Source of the DNA: an uncultured Pseudomonadota bacterium
GTDB taxonomy: Bacteria > Pseudomonadota > Gammaproteobacteria > Burkholderiales > SG8-41
DNA length: 56,706 nt
Assembly (NCBI GenBank): GCA_946885605.1
Contig: CAMPGR010000009.1
Location: 1 to 56,706, forward strand
Direction: 5' to 3'
The position numbers were made by a program, and so were the translations under genes. The notes under the pieces were generated by a model. It was given only the letters and a program-made list of their open reading frames with translations, was not told the origin of the DNA and searched no databases. Of this stretch, positions 18,535 through 27,303 are shown piece after piece. Positions within the stretch are counted from its first letter, which is position 1. Every line of letters begins with the position of its first letter.

Positions 18535-19698
18535 ATGACGACAGCAACGATACCGATCAACGGCGCGTGCGATCCGCGTTTCGCCGCCGTGGGCGAGGAA
18601 TTCGAGCGCAACTTCCGGGAGCGCGGCGAAATCGGCGCCGCCGTGTGCGTCTATGAGGGCGGCCGAAAAGTCCTGGACCTCTGGGGCGGCCACAAGGATC
18701 TCGATCGCGCCGTCCCGTGGGAAGAAGATACGATAGTCATCATGAATTCGGTCGCGAAGAGCATGTGTGCGCTCTGCACGCACATCCTCATCGACCGTGG
18801 ACAGATCGACTTCGATGCCCCGGTTGCACGGTACTGGCCGGAATTTGCGAGCGCCGGCAAAGAACGGGTGCTCGTGCGCCATGTGCTCTCGCACACCTGC
18901 GGCGTCATCTATTGCGATCAGGCGCCGCCCGGCTCGTGGTTCGACTGGGCCGCGCACATCCGCGCCATCGAGCAGCAGGAGCCGGCGTGGGAACCGGGCA
19001 CGAAAGGCGCTTACAACTCCATTAACATCGGATACATCTTAGGCGAGATCGTGCGCCGCGTGACGGGAAAAAGCATCGGCACGTTCCTGCGCGAGGAAGT
19101 GAGCGGCAAGCTCGGCGCCGATTACAACATCGGGCTCAAGCCCGACGAGATTGCGCGCGTTTCCGACATGCACCGCAACCCGAAGAACACTTTCTTCAAG
19201 ATCGCGTCGGATCCTTCGACGCCGCTGGGACGCGCATTCCGCTCCGCGCCGAAGACCGGTTACTTCCAGAACTGCCGCGAGATCCGGGAACTGGAAGTGG
19301 CTTCCTTCGGCGGGCACGGCAATGCAAGGGCCATGGCGCGCATCTACGCGATACTTGCGGGCAACGGCATGATCGACGGCGTGCGGCTGCTGAGCCGCGA
19401 GGCGGTGGAGCGGGCAGCGACGCTTGTATGGGAAGACGATTGCATCATGACCCAGCGTCGCATCCGCATGGGCTACGGCTTCATGCACAACGAGCCCAAT
19501 ACAGTGCCGATGGGCGAGAACATGAAGGCGTTCGGACACACCGGCACGGGCGGCGCCTTCGCCTGGTGCGATCGCAGCCGCAATCTCGCGTTCGCCTATT
19601 GCACCAATTTCCAGCGCGAGGGCCCCGGCATCGGCCCGCGCGGCGCGGCGCTCGGCGTTGCGGCCGGCGGCGGCAAACGCCCCGACTGGCTAAAATAG
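18535..19698 (+). CDS. Serine hydrolase, class C beta-lactamase/EstB type
   Basis: 387 residues, no signal peptide. The three motifs of the family are seen: SVAK (Ser near 72, Lys 75), YNS (near 161, in GAYNSINIGYILGE) and HTGTGG (near 330), the last replacing KTG. Proteins of this type without signal peptide act as esterases or peptidases in the cytoplasm rather than as resistance enzymes. The substrate is unknown. Confidence 0.9.
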   Translation: MTTATIPINGACDPRFAAVGEEFERNFRERGEIGAAVCVYEGGRKVLDLWGGHKDLDRAVPWEEDTIVIMNSVAKSMCALCTHILIDRGQIDFDAPVARYWPEFASAGKERVLVRHVLSHTCGVIYCDQAPPGSWFDWAAHIRAIEQQEPAWEPGTKGAYNSINIGYILGEIVRRVTGKSIGTFLREEVSGKLGADYNIGLKPDEIARVSDMHRNPKNTFFKIASDPSTPLGRAFRSAPKTGYFQNCREIRELEVASFGGHGNARAMARIYAILAGNGMIDGVRLLSREAVERAATLVWEDDCIMTQRRIRMGYGFMHNEPNTVPMGENMKAFGHTGTGGAFAWCDRSRNLAFAYCTNFQREGPGIGPRGAALGVAAGGGKRPDWLK

Positions 19699-19729
19699 CG
19701 GCTTTCCGTTAACACGAGAGAGAATGATC

Positions 19730-20131
19730 ATGTCGGACGCGAGCCTCGCCTTCGATCACGTGCACCTTGTCGCGAAAAACCCGCGGGCCACCGCAGATTG
19801 GTATGTGGACAAGTTGGGCGGCAAGGTGGTGCGGAGCCTGGACGTCAAAGGCGCGCCGCAGATCTACGTTTCGCTCGGTGGCTTCATCGTGATCGTGCGC
19901 GGCGAGCGACCCAAAGAGACGGCGAAGGACAAGCCGGGACTGCAGTGGGGCGTCGACCATTTCGGCGTGCGGGTAAAAGGCGATTTCGACGGCTTCTGCG
20001 ACGGCCTGCGCAAGCGCGGCGTCACGTTCAGCCTCGAGCCGACCGACTTCAACCCCACGACGCGCATCGCGTTCATCAACGCACCGGATGGCGTGAGCGT
20101 CGAGCTGCTCAACCGCAAGGACGACTTGTAG
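19730..20131 (+). CDS. VOC family (glyoxalase-fold) protein
   Basis: 133 residues. The start at the second ATG gives better spacing from GAGAGAG. One VOC unit: FDHVHLVAKNPRATADWYVD at the N terminus and NAPDGVSVELLNRK at the end; His and Glu positions fit metal ligands. It could be a lyase, isomerase or dioxygenase of this superfamily. It is four bases from the convergent DUF1330 gene. Confidence 0.85.
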   Translation: MSDASLAFDHVHLVAKNPRATADWYVDKLGGKVVRSLDVKGAPQIYVSLGGFIVIVRGERPKETAKDKPGLQWGVDHFGVRVKGDFDGFCDGLRKRGVTFSLEPTDFNPTTRIAFINAPDGVSVELLNRKDDL

Positions 20132-20135
20132 CGGG

Positions 20136-20429
20136 TTACTCCAACCCTTCCACGATGCGCAGATCGCGCTCCGCGCCGTCGCCGAGCGCCTTGAGCGCCG
20201 CCTGGTACCCCGGGCTGTCGTGCACTTCGATCGCTTTCTGCACGCTCTCGAACTCGATCACCACCACGCGCTGCATCAGCCCCGCCTCATAAACCTTGGT
20301 CGGGTTTCCTCGCACCAGGAATTTCGCTCCTGCCGCCTGCATCACCGGCCCCGCGAGATCGCGATACGCCTCGAACTTCTTCTGGTCCTTGATGGAGTGG
20401 AACATGTTGATCCAGTATCCCTTTGCCAT
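20136..20429 (-). CDS. DUF1330 family protein
   Basis: 97 residues from ATG after GGAGAGCCTT. The whole protein is a DUF1330 domain (KGYWINMFHSIKDQKKFEAY, then VIEFESVQKAIEVHDSPGYQ), a ferredoxin-like dimeric barrel of the EthD/ABM type. Function is unknown; relatives are linked to small aromatic or stress-related metabolism. Confidence 0.9.
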   Translation of the reverse strand: MAKGYWINMFHSIKDQKKFEAYRDLAGPVMQAAGAKFLVRGNPTKVYEAGLMQRVVVIEFESVQKAIEVHDSPGYQAALKALGDGAERDLRIVEGLE

Positions 20430-20570
20430 AAGGCTCTCCTCTCCAAGCGGCTGATTGGCCGCCGCAGTATCGCGCGAAAGCTGCTCCACGACAAATCGCG
20501 AGCGGCACCGGCTTCAACTTGCGCGTCATGGACAGCTAAAATCGGCTCGCATACATGAAAGGGAAAGCGT

Positions 20571-21494
20571 ATGAAAGCGGCTTACTTCATGAAACACGGC
20601 GGTCCTGAAGTCATGCAATACGGCGAGGTTCCCGATCCCGTTGCGGGCCCCGGGCAGGTGCTCGTGGAGGTACACGCGGCGAGCGTGAACGGCGCCGACT
20701 GGAAAGTGCGTGCGGGGAAGTATGCGCCGATCACCGACGTGCCCTACATACCGGGTCGCGATTTTTCGGGCGTGGTGAGCGCGCTCGGACACGGTGTAAC
20801 CGAGCTCGCGCGGGGCGAGGCGGTGTTCGGCGTGTGCGACGTCGGGCAGGAAGGCGCTTACGCCGAAAAAATCGCCATCCGCTCCGCGATCGTGGCGAGA
20901 AAGCCGGAGAGCCTCTCGCATATCGAATGCGCAGCGCTCGCCCTCATCGGTCTCACAGCGCTGTGTTCCATCGAGGACACGCTCAAGCTCGAGGCGGGCG
21001 AGAAGATCCTGATCCAGGGCGGTGCGGGCGGTGTCGCCGGCTTCGCAATCCAGCTTGCCAAACATATCGGCGCGCACGTCGTCACGACGGCAAGCGCGGC
21101 GAACCACGATTACGTGCGCAGTCTCGGCGCGGACGAAGTGATCGATTATCGGGTGCAGGATTTTACGAAACGCGTGTCCGGCTGCGATGCGGTGTTCGAC
21201 ACGGTGGGCGGCGAAGTCGCGACGCGCTCGTACTCGGTGTTGCGCCCGGGCGGTCGTGCGGCGTTCATTGCCTCCGGCAACACCGCCCCGGCTGCACCGC
21301 GGAGCGACGTGCTGGGGCTGCGTCCGAAGGTCGTGCGCGATCGGGCGCACCTCGAGCGGATCGCGGCGCTCGTCACAAGCGGCGCGGTGCGCGTTCCGGA
21401 GGTTACGCTCTACCCGTTGTCGAAAGCCGCCGATGCCCACGCGGTGAGCGAAAGCCGCCACCTGCGCGGCAAGCTCGTATTCCAGGTTCGCTGA
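20571..21494 (+). CDS. NADPH-dependent MDR oxidoreductase (quinone reductase-like)
   Basis: 307 residues. GroES-like domain at 1-120 (VEVHAASVNGADWKVRAG, IPGRDFSGVV) and Rossmann domain with IQGGAGGVAGFAIQLAKH. The structural and catalytic zinc Cys residues are missing, placing it with zeta-crystallin/quinone oxidoreductases rather than zinc alcohol dehydrogenases. Substrates would be quinones or enones. One base separates its stop from the convergent VOC gene. Confidence 0.9.
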   Translation: MKAAYFMKHGGPEVMQYGEVPDPVAGPGQVLVEVHAASVNGADWKVRAGKYAPITDVPYIPGRDFSGVVSALGHGVTELARGEAVFGVCDVGQEGAYAEKIAIRSAIVARKPESLSHIECAALALIGLTALCSIEDTLKLEAGEKILIQGGAGGVAGFAIQLAKHIGAHVVTTASAANHDYVRSLGADEVIDYRVQDFTKRVSGCDAVFDTVGGEVATRSYSVLRPGGRAAFIASGNTAPAAPRSDVLGLRPKVVRDRAHLERIAALVTSGAVRVPEVTLYPLSKAADAHAVSESRHLRGKLVFQVR

Positions 21495-21495
21495 G

Positions 21496-22401
21496 TTATG
21501 CGGGGCCGACGAAGCCGATGTACGCGCCGCACGCCTCGGCCGGTGTGGCGAGCATCGCGTGCTCGCCGGTATTGCGCACCCCGCGCGCGAGCGGCGGCAG
21601 CCCCTGCTCCTGCATCCACCGTGCGGCCGCGCCCATGCTCGTCGTCCGGTACAGCGCCTGGAACGGCCCGGGACCGCGCCGCTCCAGCGCCTGCGCCGCT
21701 GGCCCGTCGGCGTACGGCTGAACGATGCCCAGCCCTGTTGCGCCGATCTGGAACACCGCCATGTTGGACATAATGACCGTGCCCTTCGTGATCGGCGGCT
21801 TCGGCAATCCGAGCACCTGCGCGTAAAGGGCAGCGGCGCTGTCGACGTCATGCGTGACGATGTAAGCCCGCTCGAGCGCGTAAACGCCGTTCGGATGGAG
21901 CATGCCCGCCGGCCCGGAAGCCGCAGCGGCCAACTTCCTGCGCTCGGCCAGCGGCGTCTGATGCTCGATGAAGAAGATCGGCAGCGGGTTGCGCGGGCCG
22001 AGCACCGCTAGCTTCCATCGCAATTCCTGCCCGGAGGGGGTAAGCCGCTGGCCCTCCAGGGCGGCGCCGGTGTCGACGCCCCGATTGCGCATCGCTTCCA
22101 CATCGCCGGCGAGGTCGTCGCTCTGAACGACGACGTAGCCCAAGCCGCCGCCCGCCGCGATGAATTCAGCCACTCCGGCAACCCAGCTTCCGGGTCGCGC
22201 GGCTGCCGCGCTCTGCTCCGCCGCGTCGCGGATCGCGAGAAGCTCGATGTAATCCTCCTCGTTGAATGCAATGGCATTGTGCGTGCCCATGCCGGGATGC
22301 GCGCCTCCGGGCTGAACGTTGAACCCCAGGCTGCGAAACTGCGCGCTCGCCTGGGCGAGACTCGGAACCGCAAGGACCACGTGATCGATGCGTGTGAACA
22401 C
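21496..22401 (-). CDS. Glyoxalase-like (VOC, Glyoxalase_3 type) protein
   Basis: 301 residues from a GTG three bases after GGGAGGTT. The N-terminal half (TRIDHVVLAVPSLAQASAQF, NAIAFNEEDYIELLAIRD) resembles the Glyoxalase_3 domain; a second VOC-like unit begins near residue 185 (LERAYIVTHDVDSAAALYAQ). The enzyme activity is unknown. It is 20 bases downstream of the CDO-like gene on the same strand and probably cotranscribed. Confidence 0.85.
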   Translation of the reverse strand: MFTRIDHVVLAVPSLAQASAQFRSLGFNVQPGGAHPGMGTHNAIAFNEEDYIELLAIRDAAEQSAAAARPGSWVAGVAEFIAAGGGLGYVVVQSDDLAGDVEAMRNRGVDTGAALEGQRLTPSGQELRWKLAVLGPRNPLPIFFIEHQTPLAERRKLAAAASGPAGMLHPNGVYALERAYIVTHDVDSAAALYAQVLGLPKPPITKGTVIMSNMAVFQIGATGLGIVQPYADGPAAQALERRGPGPFQALYRTTSMGAAARWMQEQGLPPLARGVRNTGEHAMLATPAEACGAYIGFVGPA

Positions 22402-22421
22402 TGAACCTCCCTTCTTCTTTT

Positions 22422-22979
22422 TCAAACGTGCGCGGCGGTATTGGACTCTTCGAAAATCCTGCGCACATTCTCGATGTTGTAGGGGTGCTCCAGCAAAGTC
22501 TCCGGATCCCATTCGCTTCGATCGACGGCGAAAAAGTCGCCCCCGTAGACGTGGATCGCCCCGGTATGGCGCGGGATCGGATTGGTGACCGAGTGGATGA
22601 TGTCGCGGCCGAGCGGCTCGGCGTCCTTCGCCCCGAGCGCTTTGGCCCCCGCCGCCTCGACCCTGCCCGCGGCATCGCCTTTTACGCGCCGCCAGAAAAC
22701 GTTGTCCTCGCGCCCGGTGTAGATGCCGATGACGGCCCACATCCGGTGATTGTGCGGCATGAGGGTCATACGCGGTCCCCAGATGACGTTCAGGATCGTA
22801 AGTTCATCGGAGCGGTAGAGCGTCTGCAGTTCGGCGCGTTTCGGCTCGCCGAGCGCCTTGAGAATGGCAGCCGGGCTCGACACGGCGCGCGCCACGACTT
22901 CCCGGACTGCTTTATGTGAGGGATCCTCAGCCTGTGCCGCGCGGCAGTCGGCGATGAACTGCTCGATATCGAACGACAT
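22422..22979 (-). CDS. Cysteine dioxygenase-like cupin protein
   Basis: 185 residues; ATG after AAGGAGGGCAC. The double-stranded beta-helix with His ligands appears as LMPHNHRMWAVIGIYTGRED (near 75) and a third His in RHTGAIHVYGG. This is typical of CDO-type thiol dioxygenases and the predicted metal-dependent family COG5553. Substrate unknown. First gene of a likely pair with the glyoxalase-like protein. Confidence 0.85.
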   Translation of the reverse strand: MSFDIEQFIADCRAAQAEDPSHKAVREVVARAVSSPAAILKALGEPKRAELQTLYRSDELTILNVIWGPRMTLMPHNHRMWAVIGIYTGREDNVFWRRVKGDAAGRVEAAGAKALGAKDAEPLGRDIIHSVTNPIPRHTGAIHVYGGDFFAVDRSEWDPETLLEHPYNIENVRRIFEESNTAAHV

Positions 22980-23119
22980 GTGCCCTCCTTTGCGCCGTCT
23001 CTCTCCGGGCAAATGGCAGGCAATCGGTCGTGACGTGTCCACGCGAGGACTTTCGCACGCACCGCTTGCTCGCGCCCTTTGGGGGAAAGCGTGGGCCGGG
23101 CGCGAACCCTCGGCGATCG

Positions 23120-23389
23120 TCAGCGGATGGATTTGCGGCGGATCAGGTTGACGATCGCGAGCAGAACGATCGCCCCGGCAAGCGAGACAAGCAGCGAACC
23201 GATGCTGAAGTCGCTTTGGTTAATCGTTCCCACGCCGAATAAGGGGGCGAGCAACAGGCCGCCAAGGAAGGCTCCCACGATGCCGACGATGATGTTGAGA
23301 AGCATCCCCTGCTGCTCATTCGTGCCCATGATCATGCTGGCGATCCAACCGATGAGGCCACCCACGATTAACCAGACAATAAAATTCAT
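23120..23389 (-). CDS. GlsB/YeaQ/YmgE stress-response membrane protein
   Basis: 89 residues with three membrane segments and the family glycine motifs (IVGGLIGWIASMIM, NIIVGIVGAFLGGLLLAPLF). AAGGAG lies six bases before the ATG. A short GC hairpin is in the leader. These transglycosylase-associated small proteins are general stress-induced in related bacteria; the mechanism is unknown. Confidence 0.9.
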   Translation of the reverse strand: MNFIVWLIVGGLIGWIASMIMGTNEQQGMLLNIIVGIVGAFLGGLLLAPLFGVGTINQSDFSIGSLLVSLAGAIVLLAIVNLIRRKSIR

Positions 23390-23407
23390 ACGTTCTCCTT
23401 TGCGTGT

Positions 23408-23424
23408 GCCGCCCGGTGGGCGGC
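23408..23424 (-). repeat. GC hairpin in the GlsB leader
   Basis: A perfect 7-bp stem (GCCGCCC/GGGCGGC) with a 3-base loop lies 19 bases before the GlsB-family start. It might affect mRNA stability or translation. No riboswitch class was recognised. Confidence 0.35.
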
Positions 23425-23520
23425 CGCTTTGAACCCGCAACCGGGAATTAAGCACTCTATCGGCTTAACCGGTCTAACCTCGTCCCTGGTCTTCGATAGG
23501 TCGAACGGATTATATTGACC

Positions 23521-24744
23521 TTACAGGGCGGGGGTTAGTTCGCGCGAGCCGGGCGCAAACCGGCTCAACCGGAACATCGCTATGTTGTGAGAGGCGCAAC
23601 CCCCGAGCGCGAGATCCGCCATGATCTCCCCGACCACGCTGCAAAATTTGAACCCGTGGCCAGAAAAGCCGGCCGCGAGCGCAACTTGGGGATGGTCGGG
23701 ATGCAGATCCAGTATGAAGTGCTCATCCGGTGAATTTGTAAAAAGGCAAGTCTTCATGTCGAGCGTCGGCCCGTCGGCGTCCGGAAAGTAGCGACGGATA
23801 CCGGCGCGCAACACAGCCTCATCCTCAGGATGGCAACGGCGGTCCATGTCATCCGGCTCCACCCGTTCGCCGCGGTGATGGTACCTGCCGATTTTGAAAC
23901 CGGGCACGCCGTATACCGGAAAGCCGTAGAAACGCCCTTCCGGGGTTTCCAGGTTGAACACCGGAAACGTCCCGAGGCTGAAATACTCGGGACGCAGCGG
24001 TCGCGTCCACATCAGCACCTGGCGCTCCGGCACGGCAAGCCCGCGCAACTCGGGAAGCAGCGTGCGCGCCCACGCGCCGGCGGTAACGACCATCCTTCCC
24101 GCCCGATACGTGGCCCGCTCGCTCTCCACCTCGACATGCTTGCCGTCCGCAGCCCACCGCAGTACGCGTTCTCCGTCACGTATGTCAGCGTTGTGCCTAC
24201 GCGCCGCGGCGACGTGCGCCACGATGCAGCGCTCGGGCAGGAGAAAACCGGCGTCGGGCTGGTGCACGGCGACCATGTCAACCGGCAGTCGGTAACCCGG
24301 GAACTGCTGTGCAAGCGCACGCGCGTCAAGCAGCTCGTGAGCGAGCTGATGAACCGCACACGACTCGAGAGAGCCCCGAACGGTCGCGCTCTCCGGCGTG
24401 CCCGCGTCGATGCCGCCCGTGATAATCAAGAGCCGCTCGCCAGTCTCGCTTTCGAGCTCGCGCCATAGCGCGTAGGCACTTCTCAGCAACGGCACGTAAC
24501 CGGGATGCTCGGCATACGCGAGCCGGATGATCCTGCTCACGCCGTGGGAGGATCCCATTTCGTGCGGAATTTCGAACCGCTCCAACCCCAGCACCTTCGC
24601 GCCGCGGCGCGCCAGGTGATAAGCGGTCGCGCTCCCCATGCCGCCGATTCCAACGACGATCACGTCGTATGGATCGCTTCCTTTCGGCACAGAACTTGCT
24701 CTGAACACAGAACTTGCTCTGAATCTTGTGGCCACCTGCATCAT
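23521..24744 (-). CDS. Flavin-dependent N-methyl amino acid oxidase, SolA/MSOX-like
   Basis: 407 residues. The FAD-binding Rossmann motif is VVGIGGMGSATAYHLARRGA near 31, followed by LERFEIPHEMGSSHGVSRII. The Cys that carries covalent FAD in this family is present in KTCLFTNSPDEHFILD, with GFSGHGFKF near the end. It oxidises N-methyl amino acids (sarcosine or N-methyltryptophan type) to formaldehyde, amino acid and H2O2. The N terminus contains a duplicated FRASSV from an 18-bp tandem repeat; an in-frame GTG just after it could be the true start. Confidence 0.9.
   Translation of the reverse strand: MMQVATRFRASSVFRASSVPKGSDPYDVIVVGIGGMGSATAYHLARRGAKVLGLERFEIPHEMGSSHGVSRIIRLAYAEHPGYVPLLRSAYALWRELESETGERLLIITGGIDAGTPESATVRGSLESCAVHQLAHELLDARALAQQFPGYRLPVDMVAVHQPDAGFLLPERCIVAHVAAARRHNADIRDGERVLRWAADGKHVEVESERATYRAGRMVVTAGAWARTLLPELRGLAVPERQVLMWTRPLRPEYFSLGTFPVFNLETPEGRFYGFPVYGVPGFKIGRYHHRGERVEPDDMDRRCHPEDEAVLRAGIRRYFPDADGPTLDMKTCLFTNSPDEHFILDLHPDHPQVALAAGFSGHGFKFCSVVGEIMADLALGGCASHNIAMFRLSRFAPGSRELTPAL
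24688..24723. repeat. Two exact 18-bp tandem copies
   Basis: The unit CACAGAACTTGCTCTGAA occurs twice in a row with no mismatch. In the minus-strand oxidase gene it encodes FRASSV twice, ahead of the FAD domain. Because it is 18 bp it keeps the frame. Confidence 0.95.
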
Positions 24745-24801
24745 TGAGCCCGGAAAGTAGCCTCGTCAAGCATCCCCGGCAACGTTGTCTTGACGTCTGA
24801 C

Positions 24802-26787
24802 ATGCTGCGCGACCTGCCCGACACGCAAGCCGAAACGGATCGACATATCGAACTGCTGCGCAGCGCACTGCGCTCGACGGAAGTCGGCGTGTGGGAGATG
24901 GACCCCGACACCGGGGACAGCGTATGGGCAGACGGCATGGCGGAGCTGCTGTGCGTTCCCCCTGAGCGCGCCGCTGAAGAGAGCAAGCGGTGGATGGAAT
25001 ATGTGCATCCCGAGGACCGCGCGCGCGTCGCCGCCGAGCTCGCTCAGGCCAAGCCCGGCGCAACGTGGAGCACCGAGTTTCGGGTTATCCGTGCGGATGG
25101 CGCGGTGCGCTGGATCGCCTCGCGGGCGATCGTCATCGCGAACGTGGAGGGCAAGCGCCGCCTGGTGGGAAGCGATCACGATATCACGGCACGCAAGGAA
25201 GCCCAGGAGCGCCTTGCGCTCGCGCTGAAGGCGGGCCAGGCCGGTACGTTTGATTGGGATGCGGCGACAAACACCCGGCTGTGGTCCGACGAGCAGCTCG
25301 CGCTCTACGGCATGCGCCGCGAGGAGTTTCACGGGCGTCACGAGGACTGGCTGAACTGCGTGTTGCCGGAGGATCGTGAGCCCGCGGCAAGAGCGTTGAA
25401 GCGCGCGCTCGAAACCGGCGACTACTCGGCGGATTTTCGCATCCGCCGCCGCGACAATGGCGAGATTCGCTGGCTGCATGGCCGTGGGCGCGTGTTCTTC
25501 GACAGCCAGCACAGGCCGGTGCGCATCATCGGCATCAATGTCGACATCACCGCCCGCGTGCGCGCCGAAGAGTCCGCGCGCGAGTGGCGGTATGCCGACA
25601 GCCGCAAGACGGAGTTCCTCGCGTTGCTTGCGCACGAGCTGCGCAACCCGCTCGGTGCGATACGGAACGGGGTGGAGCTCCTGCGGTCTGGCTCCGAGCC
25701 TGTGCTGCGGGAAGTGAGAAGCATGATCGGGCGGCAGGTCGAGCATATGACCCGCGTCATCGAGGATCTCTTCGATGTCGGGCTCATCAGCCAGGGAAAG
25801 CTCGCGCTTCGGGTGCAACGCTCGTCGTTGACGGACATCATCCGGCAAAGCATCGACATGGTGACTCCGCACGTGGGGCACGAGTTCGTGGTGTCGCTGC
25901 CATCCGAGCCCATGTACTTCAATGCCGATCCCGTGAGGCTCGTCCAGGTATTCACCAACCTGCTCAACAATGCGTGCAAGTACACGGGAAAAGGCGGGCG
26001 GATTTCGCTGGTCGCAAGACAGGAAGGGTCGGATGTGGTCGTCAGCGTGAAAGACACGGGAATCGGAATATCGCCGGCCCACCTGTCCCATGTGTTCGAG
26101 ATGTTCTGGCGGGACCCGACCGGCGACAAGGCGGCCGGAGGTCTGGGGCTCGGTCTCGCGTTGAGCCGGGCGCTCGTGCAGATGCACGGCGGAAGCATCG
26201 AAGCGCGCAGCGAAGGTCCCGGAAAGGGAAGCGAGTTCATCGTGCGGCTGCCCGCGCTCGCTCAGCGGGCGGCGAAGCGCGTGCCGACAGCGCAACCGCT
26301 CCCCGCGCCTGCGAGCAAGGCCGCCGCGCGGCGCGTCCTCGTGGTGGACGACAACCTGGATGTGGCCGAATCGCTCGCCATGTTGCTGCGCCTCGATGGC
26401 AATGAGGTGCATACCGCGCACGACGGCACGGAAGCGATCGAGAAAGCCGCGGAATCGAGACCCGAGATCGTCCTGCTCGATCTCGGCTTGCCGACGATGA
26501 ACGGCTACGACGTCTGCCGCGCCATGCGCCAGCAACCCTGGGGCAAGGACATCACCATCGTCGCGGTGAGCGGCTGGGGCCAGGAAGAGGACAAGCGAAA
26601 GTCGCGCGAGGCCGGCTTCGACGCCCACCTCCTCAAGCCGGTCGAACCTTCAGCGTTGCAGGATCTGCTCGCAACCACACCCGCCGACCGTCCGCGAGCG
26701 CGTGGCGGCGGCTGGTTGAAGCGCGGTCAGCTGAGAAGATACGCGAACACCACCGAAAGAAACACGGCTCCGGATGACGCCCAGTAA
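24802..26787 (+). CDS. Hybrid sensor histidine kinase, PAS-PAS-HK-REC
   Basis: 661 residues from ATG (an in-frame TTG lies 12 bases upstream). PAS/PAC units at about 20-135 (VGVWEMDPDTGDSVWADGM) and 145-255, HisKA with LLAHELRNPLGA (His phosphoacceptor), HATPase with NLLNNACKYTGKGG and GGLGLGLALSRALVQMHGG, then a C-terminal receiver (RVLVVDDNLDVAESLAMLL, phospho-Asp in VLLDLGLP). No membrane helices, so it senses cytoplasmic signals through PAS. No response regulator is adjacent. It is divergent from the oxidase. Confidence 0.92.
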   Translation: MLRDLPDTQAETDRHIELLRSALRSTEVGVWEMDPDTGDSVWADGMAELLCVPPERAAEESKRWMEYVHPEDRARVAAELAQAKPGATWSTEFRVIRADGAVRWIASRAIVIANVEGKRRLVGSDHDITARKEAQERLALALKAGQAGTFDWDAATNTRLWSDEQLALYGMRREEFHGRHEDWLNCVLPEDREPAARALKRALETGDYSADFRIRRRDNGEIRWLHGRGRVFFDSQHRPVRIIGINVDITARVRAEESAREWRYADSRKTEFLALLAHELRNPLGAIRNGVELLRSGSEPVLREVRSMIGRQVEHMTRVIEDLFDVGLISQGKLALRVQRSSLTDIIRQSIDMVTPHVGHEFVVSLPSEPMYFNADPVRLVQVFTNLLNNACKYTGKGGRISLVARQEGSDVVVSVKDTGIGISPAHLSHVFEMFWRDPTGDKAAGGLGLGLALSRALVQMHGGSIEARSEGPGKGSEFIVRLPALAQRAAKRVPTAQPLPAPASKAAARRVLVVDDNLDVAESLAMLLRLDGNEVHTAHDGTEAIEKAAESRPEIVLLDLGLPTMNGYDVCRAMRQQPWGKDITIVAVSGWGQEEDKRKSREAGFDAHLLKPVEPSALQDLLATTPADRPRARGGGWLKRGQLRRYANTTERNTAPDDAQ

Positions 26788-26828
26788 AGCGCGGTGGCAC
26801 CTCTGCCGAGGTGATTCTCGATACGCAT
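26727..26828 (-). CDS. Possible 33-residue single-span membrane protein
   Basis: A short frame (begins MRIENHLGRGATALYWASS) ending in a hydrophobic stretch GAVFLSVVFAYLLS. AGGGG sits nine bases before the ATG. It lies 21 bases downstream of the Imm32-like gene on the same strand and runs 61 bases into the 3' end of the convergent kinase gene. Composition and ribosome site favour a real small membrane protein, but length makes this tentative. Confidence 0.35.
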   Translation of the reverse strand: MRIENHLGRGATALYWASSGAVFLSVVFAYLLS

Positions 26829-26849
26829 GTCTGTCCCCTGAAGGATGTC

Positions 26850-27131
26850 TTATAAATTGCGGTGAAATCTGGAGCGGTCCGACCAGCCGTAGATCATCAC
26901 GTTATTCACGCACTCGCCATACGGCTCCTGCGTGTCGGCCGTGAGGCCATATCCGCCCCAGTTGTCGGTCCTGAGCCGCCCTTCGGGCAGTTCCCCGCGA
27001 TCCGCCGCGTCCGCAAGCTCGTTCAGGAGCTTCGCAAGTCTGCGCAGCCCCGCGGCATCGCCGTGTATGTACAGCTGCTCCTTGTCGGGGCCGAGCTCGA
27101 AGGTCAGCAGATCATCGTTAGTCCACATCAT
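26850..27131 (-). CDS. Imm32-like immunity-family protein
   Basis: 93 residues (two ATGs in tandem; the first is used). The central block YIHGDAAGLRRLAKLLNELA matches the pattern of the Imm32 domain found in bacterial polymorphic-toxin immunity loci. No toxin gene is next to it. A neutral alternative is a stand-alone conserved small protein with the same fold. Confidence 0.6.
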   Translation of the reverse strand: MMWTNDDLLTFELGPDKEQLYIHGDAAGLRRLAKLLNELADAADRGELPEGRLRTDNWGGYGLTADTQEPYGECVNNVMIYGWSDRSRFHRNL

Positions 27132-27303
27132 GGCGGAGAACTCCCTCAACGAACGCGTAGCAATGATGGGAACAAGCAGCGAGGCGTTCCATGACATACT
27201 GCACACTGGCCGCCATGCGCTGTGGTGTGCGTGAAAAACGTCACGCAGCGAAGGGACAGTTCTGTTTCGCGTGGCGTGGCGCCGTTGACGCGACGCACCG
27301 CCC

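Noticed and set aside
24766..26628. A 620-residue minus-strand frame opposite the hybrid kinase
   Set aside because: The kinase motifs are unambiguous on the plus strand; the antisense frame has no recognisable domain.
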